Below the pieces are notes generated by a model. That model was not told the DNA's origin. It was given only the letters and a program-made list of their open reading frames with translations, and did no database searches. Made by a program: the position numbers and the translations under genes. From positions 124,001 through 188,000 of the forward strand of contig NZ_JACCEM010000005.1 of the NCBI RefSeq assembly GCF_013416525.1: a DNA stretch of 64,000 bases, read 5' to 3'. This DNA comes from Parapusillimonas granuli. Lineage in GTDB: Bacteria > Pseudomonadota > Gammaproteobacteria > Burkholderiales > Burkholderiaceae_B. This document shows positions 59,036 through 64,000 of this stretch, piece after piece (position 1 is the stretch's first letter; each line of letters opens with the position of its first letter).

Positions 59036-60022
59036 TCAGTTCGCGGTGGCGCCGGAGGCCTTCACCACTTCGCCCCAGATCTCCACTTCGGATTTGATGT
59101 ACTGGCCAAACTGCTCGGGCGTGGTGGGGGCGGCGACGGCTCCCATGGCATCGAAGCGTTCCCGTACGGACGGCATCGCCAGTGCCTGGTTCACGGCGGC
59201 GTTCAGCTTTTCAATGACGTCCTTTGGCGTTCCCGCGGGCGCCACCAATCCGAACCATGCCGAGACGTCGAATTCGGGGAACCCCGATTCGGCCATGGAG
59301 GGCAGGTCGGGCGCGCTGGCCGAGCGCTCTTTGGTCGTGACCGCGAGCGCCCGCAGCTTGCCCGTCTGGACATGCTGCCAGGCCGAGGGCATGTTGTCGA
59401 AGCTCAGCTGGACTTGTCCGCCTATCAGGTCGGTCATGGCCGGCGCGCTGCCGCGGTAAGGAACGTGCAGCATGTCGATGCCGGCCTGCAGCTTGAACAG
59501 CTCGCCCGCCATGTGGGTCGAACCGCCGGTTCCGGCAGATGCGAAGGCGAGTTTGCCCGGATTCTTCTTGGCGTAGTCGACCAGTTCCTTCACGTTGTGC
59601 ACGGGCAGGGATGGATTGACCACGAGCACGTTGGGCGAGCGTATGAGCAAGCCCACCGGCGCAAAGTCTTTGACGATGTCGAAGTTCAGGTTTTTGTACA
59701 GCGTCTGGTTGATGGCCGAAGTCACGGCAATGACGAACAAGGTATAGCCGTCCGGGTTCGACCGGACGACATGCTCGGCCGCCAGGTTGCTGCCGGCGCC
59801 GGGCTTGTTCTCCACGACGAACGACTGCTTCAGGATATTGCCGAGTTCGGCGGCGATCACCCGTGCCGCGATGTCGGTGGTGCCTCCCGGCGAGAACCCC
59901 ACCACGAGGCGAACGGGCTTGTCGGGGTATGCGGCTTGAGCCGGGCCGGCGCATCCCCATGCAAGGGCTCCCGCAAGCAGCAATTTCCAGCACGTCGAGA
60001 TTTTTCTTGAAAGGAAGGTCAT
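59036..60022 (-). CDS. Bug family tripartite tricarboxylate transporter-type binding protein
   Basis: A 328-residue periplasmic binding protein with a signal peptide of about 31 residues (PAQA|AY) and a CAGGAGAC ribosome site. Landmarks are PVRLVVGFSPGGTTDIAA, VENKPGAGSNLAAEHV, NPDGYTLFVIA and HVPYRGSAPAMTDLIGGQV. It sits between the M20 hydrolase (45 bases upstream) and the AtzG-like/amidase pair (19 bases downstream), so its ligand is probably the amide or ureido compound handled by this operon (inference). Confidence 0.93.
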   Translation of the reverse strand: MTFLSRKISTCWKLLLAGALAWGCAGPAQAAYPDKPVRLVVGFSPGGTTDIAARVIAAELGNILKQSFVVENKPGAGSNLAAEHVVRSNPDGYTLFVIAVTSAINQTLYKNLNFDIVKDFAPVGLLIRSPNVLVVNPSLPVHNVKELVDYAKKNPGKLAFASAGTGGSTHMAGELFKLQAGIDMLHVPYRGSAPAMTDLIGGQVQLSFDNMPSAWQHVQTGKLRALAVTTKERSASAPDLPSMAESGFPEFDVSAWFGLVAPAGTPKDVIEKLNAAVNQALAMPSVRERFDAMGAVAAPTTPEQFGQYIKSEVEIWGEVVKASGATAN

Positions 60023-60067
60023 GATGGTTGTCTCCTGATGGATGGATAAGTTTTGAAGGGACTGCGA

Positions 60068-61354
60068 TCAGTGTCGCGGTGTGGCGCTCAGCGCGCAGAG
60101 CGCAAGGACCTTGGTGGCATCGATGAAGTCTTCGATGCGCATGGCCTCGTCCACGTTGTGGCTGCCGTTCTGGTTCCTGACCAGGATCATCCCGGTCGGA
60201 ACGCCCAGCCGGGCGAACATGGCGGCGTCATGGCCGACCGTGGGCATCCTGAGGGTTTTCAGGCCGAGGTCGCCTGCCGCGGCGTCCGCCGTGTCGAGCA
60301 GGGCCGGATCCAGATGGATGGCCTCGGTGCCGACTTTCGGGCCGAAATCGAAACGTACCCGGAATTCTTTCTGTATGCGGTCCGCTTCGGCGAGAATCCG
60401 GCGATACAGATCGCGGGCGACGTCATTGTTCGTGCCTGCGATATTGAAGCTGAAGCGGACATCCCCCGGAACCTTGGTCATGGCGTGCTGCGCCGGGTCC
60501 GTGGCAAATATGCCGAAGTTGATGATGAGGTCATCGTTGTTCCCCTCGTCCAGAATGCTTTTCCAGAGCTCGTCCGCGGCGCAGACGAGCTGGGAAGTCG
60601 CGATCACGGCATCGCTGCGCAAATGCCTCGGACTGGTCGACGAATGGCCGTAGACGCCGTGGCACTTGGCAAACGGATGGCGGATGTTGCCCCGGATCGC
60701 CGTCGCCAGGCCGATCGGTATGCCAAGGTCTTCGAGCACCGGCCCTTGTTCGATGTGCAGTTCCAGATAGGAGTGAACGTCCTCGTGGCGCAGCCGCTTG
60801 CCATGTATGGACGCCGCGTCGGCCGGGACGCCGAGCGCTTGCAGATGGGCGGCCAGGGACCGCTTGGTGCTGATATGCGTCAGTTCGTTGAGGTCCTTGT
60901 CGGTGAGCTGGCCCAGCGCCAGCTTGCTTCCCAGGTATGCGGTCCCGAACCACGGGCTTTCTTCGCCGCGAAGCCCGAGGGTCCTCAGGCGGCGCGGGGG
61001 AATCACGCCGGCGCGCTTGCAGGCCGCTTGGACCAGGGTGCCCGCAACGACGCCCGCCAGGCCATCGTAGTTGCCGCCGAGCGGAACCGAGTCGAGGTGG
61101 GAGGCCATGACGGTCATGCCATGCGGGTCTTTGCCCGGCAAGTCGTATTGGAAGTTCCCGCCTCCATCGATGCCGCATTCCAGTCCTTCGGATTCGGCGA
61201 AGCGCTTGATGAGCTCGCCCGCTTTCGTTTCCTGCTCGCAGTAAGCGGGCCGGGTGATGCCGGGTCCGTCCCGGGAAACCTCGGCGATCGCATCGAACAG
61301 GTCCTGCGCTGCGGTGGACAGCCGGCTTATCTCTTTGTTCAGCGCATCATGCAT
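60068..61354 (-). CDS. M20-family hydantoinase/carbamoylase-type amidohydrolase (N-carbamoyl-L-amino acid hydrolase/allantoate amidohydrolase family)
   Basis: A 428-residue binuclear-zinc hydrolase. I start at the ATG at 61354, with AGGAG about ten bases upstream and an eight-base overlap with the aminotransferase gene. Metal ligands visible are His86 in ASHLDSV, bridging Asp97 in GGNYDG, Glu131-132 in RGEESP and His200 in LELHIEQGPVLE. A final His in GSHNVDE is near 400. HIEQGPVLE is diagnostic for the carbamoylase/allantoate/ureidoglycine branch and separates it from other M20 peptidases. It would release ammonia from an N-carbamoyl or ureido compound within the amide-degradation operon. 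Confidence 0.9.
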   Translation of the reverse strand: MHDALNKEISRLSTAAQDLFDAIAEVSRDGPGITRPAYCEQETKAGELIKRFAESEGLECGIDGGGNFQYDLPGKDPHGMTVMASHLDSVPLGGNYDGLAGVVAGTLVQAACKRAGVIPPRRLRTLGLRGEESPWFGTAYLGSKLALGQLTDKDLNELTHISTKRSLAAHLQALGVPADAASIHGKRLRHEDVHSYLELHIEQGPVLEDLGIPIGLATAIRGNIRHPFAKCHGVYGHSSTSPRHLRSDAVIATSQLVCAADELWKSILDEGNNDDLIINFGIFATDPAQHAMTKVPGDVRFSFNIAGTNNDVARDLYRRILAEADRIQKEFRVRFDFGPKVGTEAIHLDPALLDTADAAAGDLGLKTLRMPTVGHDAAMFARLGVPTGMILVRNQNGSHNVDEAMRIEDFIDATKVLALCALSATPRH

Positions 61355-62678
61355 GGAGGGGCTCCTGGTTCTTGACGGCGCGGATCGCAAGGTCGATTGC
61401 GGCGTTGATCTGATGGATGTCGTCCGCGGCCATGGCCGTGGAAAGCGCCATCAAGCCATAGCCTGACGGCAAGATGCCGTTTTCGATCAATGTCCGATTG
61501 AAGATCCGCAGCTTCGAGGTTTCGGCGGGGGTGGGGTAGACCGCGCGATAGTTGGCGGGAGCGCGGTCGGTGAAGTGGATCTTGAGCAAAGAGCCCATTC
61601 CCACGACGACGCCGGGAACGCCATGCCGTTTCAGTGCTTCGTTGGCCGCGTGCCTGACTTCGCCGCCGATTCGATCCAGATGCGAGAACGCTTGCTCGTC
61701 CAGGTATTCGAGGGCGGCGCATCCCGCTTGCATCGTCACCGGATTGGCGGAAAACGTTCCGCCGTGGGGCAAGGCGGGCTTGCCCGAGGATGGGTCGAAC
61801 ACGGCCATGACATCGCGCCTTCCGCCGACCGCGCCGACGGGGAAGCCGCCGCCGATGACCTTCCCGAGCGTCGTCAGATCGGGCGAGATCGAAAACAGCG
61901 CCTGCGCGCCGCCGTGGCTCAGCCGGAACGAGATCACTTCATCGAAGATGACGAGCGCTCCGACCGCGTCCGCGGTTTCGCGTATGGCGCCCAGGAAGGC
62001 GTCCGACGCCGGGATCAGCCCGGCACGGTTCGGCAGTGGGTCGATCAGAATCGCGGCGAGGTCGCGGCCGTGCAGGGAAATCAGCTCTTTCGCCTTGTCG
62101 GGATCGTTGAAGGGCAGCACGATGACGTCTTCGATCACGCTCGCCGGCGTTCCCTTCGCATAAGGCACGGGGTTGGGCGTGTTTCCTCCCCACTGCTGGG
62201 GACCGGGATCCAGGCTGATTTCCGCCGGGTCATAGCTGCCGTGGTAGGCGCCTTCCACCTTGGCGATCTTGGGGCGGCCGGTGTAGGCGCGAGCCGCCTT
62301 GATGGCCATCATCACCGCTTCCGTGCCCGAATTCGTGAAGCGCACGGTATCCACGGAATCCAGGCGCCGGACCAGTTCCCGCGCCAATGAGATTTCGGAC
62401 TCGGTCGGCATGCCAAAGCAAGTGCCCCGTTCCATCTGCTTCAGGACCGCCTGGTGGATGCCGGGATGCGCATGCCCATGGATCAGCGACGTATAGTTGT
62501 TGATGCAGTCGATGCGCCTGTTGCCGTCCACGTCCCATACATGGCACCCTTTGCCATGCGAGGCATACAGCGGAAAAGGTTTTTCGAATACGGTCGTGCG
62601 CGTATTGCCGCCGGGGAGATACTGTTTCGCTTCGGCATATAGCGCGTTTGATTTCGGATAAGTGCTTGCGTCGTACAT
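61347..62678 (-). CDS. Class III aminotransferase of the glutamate-1-semialdehyde aminomutase type
   Basis: A 443-residue PLP enzyme. The internal-aldimine Lys is Lys273 in TLGKVIGGGFPVGAVGG. FDEVISFR (245-252) binds the pyridine nitrogen, NSGTEAVMMAIKAAR (116-130) the phosphate. The N-terminal YLPGGNTR is typical of HemL-like proteins. HemL itself is normally a housekeeping gene elsewhere. Here, between a formamidase-like gene and a carbamoylase, this is more likely a catabolic aminotransferase or aminomutase for a beta- or omega-amino acid (inference). It overlaps the M20 gene by eight bases. Confidence 0.9.
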   Translation of the reverse strand: MYDASTYPKSNALYAEAKQYLPGGNTRTTVFEKPFPLYASHGKGCHVWDVDGNRRIDCINNYTSLIHGHAHPGIHQAVLKQMERGTCFGMPTESEISLARELVRRLDSVDTVRFTNSGTEAVMMAIKAARAYTGRPKIAKVEGAYHGSYDPAEISLDPGPQQWGGNTPNPVPYAKGTPASVIEDVIVLPFNDPDKAKELISLHGRDLAAILIDPLPNRAGLIPASDAFLGAIRETADAVGALVIFDEVISFRLSHGGAQALFSISPDLTTLGKVIGGGFPVGAVGGRRDVMAVFDPSSGKPALPHGGTFSANPVTMQAGCAALEYLDEQAFSHLDRIGGEVRHAANEALKRHGVPGVVVGMGSLLKIHFTDRAPANYRAVYPTPAETSKLRIFNRTLIENGILPSGYGLMALSTAMAADDIHQINAAIDLAIRAVKNQEPLHA

Positions 62679-62698
62679 GGTTTGACTCTATTGCTGGT

Positions 62699-64000
62699 TC
62701 AAGAGGGAGCTTGGTCGCCGTTGCGGCAAAAATGATGGACCACGTTTTCCAGAAGCCTGGAAATGGAGTTGTCGAAGCCGTTCCACGGCAGGCTGCCGCA
62801 GAAAGTGATCGATCCCACGGAGAAGACCGCGCCTCCCTGGTCGTTTTCGAAGTACACGATTTCCGCGCGGACGAGAGACGCCGCCTTGTCGCCTTCTTTG
62901 TAGGCCGGTGGAGCGATCAATTCTTCCAGCGTGGCGCCAAAGGTCGAAGAATGGCCCTCGGAGCGGCACAATACGGTGGCCTGAGGGGGCGTGCCCAACA
63001 GAAAATCGGCTCGGTCGAGCTCGAAGCCCGCCGCGCCGCCTCCCGAATAGCCGAAGTCTCCGATGCGCTCGTCGGATATTCCCGCGAACATCCAGGCGAA
63101 TCGCTGCTCATAAGATGCCTCCAGCCGCTTGTAGTAGGAGCCTTCGAACTTGCCTTGCGCGCTGAAGCCGACCCCCACCAGTTGCTGGGGCGCGCGTCCG
63201 TTGTTGCGCCAAAGCCCGCCGTAGCCCCCATCGAGGGCGTGGTAGTACTCGCCCGGCTGTGCGATCCATGAGCGGACCCCGGTTTCCGCGCGGCGAACTT
63301 CCAAGGTGCCGGGGACGGTTTCGCTCGCGGCGATGCGCCAATAGAAGCCGTTGCCGCCCAGGTAGGCCAGGCGTCCGCCGCCGTTCACATAGTCGCGGAA
63401 GGCGTTCAGCGTCGCCATGGATTGGTATTCGGGATGCGTGCCGGTCAAGACCGCCTGATAGGGCAGCAAGGCCCCTGCGCCTTCTTTTTCGAGTTCATGG
63501 TCGGTCAGGATGTCGAACTCGATGTCTTTCGCTTCCAGCCAGGCGACGATATGCATGTCCGCCGCAAAATGGCGCAGGCCCGAGCCCCGCTGGTCGGTAT
63601 AGGCGATGTAGGCCGGGCGCATGGTCAGAATGGGCCGCCGGGCGGTCGAGAACGTCACCCCGCTTCCGTCCGCATGGAGGTTGTAGCAGGACAGCCCGAA
63701 CTGTTTGTTTTCCGCCGGGTGGTGGGGGTATGTTCCCCATTGCGCCATGCGGGCCTTGAACGCTTCGTCGTAATTTTTTCTGTCGTAGTTGGCGTAGATT
63801 TGATAGGTATAGGTGGGGATGACGAGCGCGACCCGGGCCTGGGGCCGGCCCCGGCCGGGCACAATGAAAACCGGGATGATGTCCTCTGCGCCCGAGGCAT
63901 CGTTCGGGCGCTCCCTCAGGCGTATGCCGTATACGCCGCTGCGCATGTCGCCGGGCACCACGAATTCGAAGTCCGTCGTCCAGCCGCAATCGTACAAATC
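62699..64000 (-). CDS. N,N-dimethylformamidase large-subunit-like protein, N-terminal part cut by window edge
   Basis: The frame is open to the right edge. About 433 residues of the C-terminal part are visible, while dimethylformamidase large subunits are about 760. Recognisable segments are DCGWTTDFEFVVP, VALVIPTYTYQIYANYDRKN, GGRLAYLGGNGFYWRIA and RRAETGVRSW. The known enzyme uses a mononuclear iron held by Tyr and Glu. Tyr-rich segments are present, but I cannot assign the ligands. The family also includes other large amidases. It is the most upstream visible gene of the minus-strand amide operon, with the aminotransferase 20 bases after it. A small alpha subunit, if any, lies outside the window. 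Confidence 0.8.
   Translation of the reverse strand, partial: DLYDCGWTTDFEFVVPGDMRSGVYGIRLRERPNDASGAEDIIPVFIVPGRGRPQARVALVIPTYTYQIYANYDRKNYDEAFKARMAQWGTYPHHPAENKQFGLSCYNLHADGSGVTFSTARRPILTMRPAYIAYTDQRGSGLRHFAADMHIVAWLEAKDIEFDILTDHELEKEGAGALLPYQAVLTGTHPEYQSMATLNAFRDYVNGGGRLAYLGGNGFYWRIAASETVPGTLEVRRAETGVRSWIAQPGEYYHALDGGYGGLWRNNGRAPQQLVGVGFSAQGKFEGSYYKRLEASYEQRFAWMFAGISDERIGDFGYSGGGAAGFELDRADFLLGTPPQATVLCRSEGHSSTFGATLEELIAPPAYKEGDKAASLVRAEIVYFENDQGGAVFSVGSITFCGSLPWNGFDNSISRLLENVVHHFCRNGDQAPS

Noticed and set aside
61347-62678. The aminotransferase as housekeeping hemL.
   Set aside because: It is embedded with overlapping ends in an amide-catabolism operon, which is not a usual hemL context. 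The possibility remains if no other hemL exists in the genome.
1-64000. Search for tRNA, rRNA, riboswitch-like leaders, insertion sequences and phage genes.
   Set aside because: All gaps are under about 250 bases and none shows a cloverleaf, rRNA segment, conserved riboswitch core, transposase or terminal inverted repeats that I can recognise by eye.

Overview
The window is GC-rich bacterial DNA with almost no spacer and the codon habits of a betaproteobacterium. The likeliest source is the Alcaligenaceae (Bordetella, Achromobacter and relatives). The main reason is seven separate tripartite-tricarboxylate-type periplasmic binding proteins (Bug family), an expansion typical of that family. 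They sit beside many family III CoA-transferases, amidases and local one-gene regulators. I see no rRNA, tRNA, insertion sequence, integrase, phage gene or CRISPR array. No stretch longer than about 250 bases lacks a gene.

The region is a chain of catabolic and uptake cassettes, each with its own regulator. (1) 1-7502, plus: the end of a branched-chain-amino-acid-type ABC ATPase, hydantoinase/oxoprolinase A and B, a hotdog protein resembling beta-aminoacyl-CoA ammonia lyases, an acyl-CoA ligase and an RpiR regulator. (2) 7509-14060, minus: a paralogous CoA ligase, an amidohydrolase-fold protein and a complete polyamine-type ABC transporter, with a divergent LysR gene at 14194. (3) 15279-21858, plus: a dipeptide-type ABC transporter with a fused double ATPase, plus an amidase. 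(4) 21873-26893: divergent operons (Bug and D-amino-acid-dehydrogenase-like oxidase on minus; M19 dipeptidase-like, C-N hydrolase and IclR on plus) around a perfect 11-bp-arm palindrome. (5) 26950-30650: MarR regulator, then Bug, CoA-transferase and CitE-like lyase. (6) 30778-34813: flavin monooxygenase and sulfonate-type ABC transporter. (7) 34880-36952, minus: an isolated repeat-containing surface protein with RTX-like glycine-rich motifs.

(8) 37118-43860: a polar-amino-acid ABC transporter split in two. The binding protein leads a CoA-transferase/thiolase-like/DUF35 operon. The permeases and ATPase form a second operon 4 kb away. Both operons begin with the same 53-bp upstream element, and an IclR gene lies between them. 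(9) 43902-48490, minus: GntR, two amidohydrolase-fold proteins lacking the usual metal ligands, and two Bugs. (10) 48614-50840, minus: FadR-type regulator and FAD-linked 2-hydroxyacid dehydrogenase. (11) 51086-57362, plus: GalB-like hydratase, ketopantoate-reductase-like dehydrogenase, Bug, LigI-like lactonase, RraA-like aldolase, Bug and GntR. This looks like the lower half of an aromatic 4,5-cleavage (gallate/protocatechuate) route without its ring-cleaving dioxygenase. (12) 57377-64000, minus: a dimethylformamidase-like large subunit cut by the window edge, a GSA-type aminotransferase, an M20 carbamoylase-type hydrolase, Bug, a small AtzG-like protein and an amidase.

The shared theme is capture of small organic acids, amides and amino-acid-like compounds by high-affinity binding proteins, then hydrolysis or CoA activation. 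Functions are assigned from motifs visible in the translations and from knowledge of the families. Substrates are inferences unless stated otherwise.
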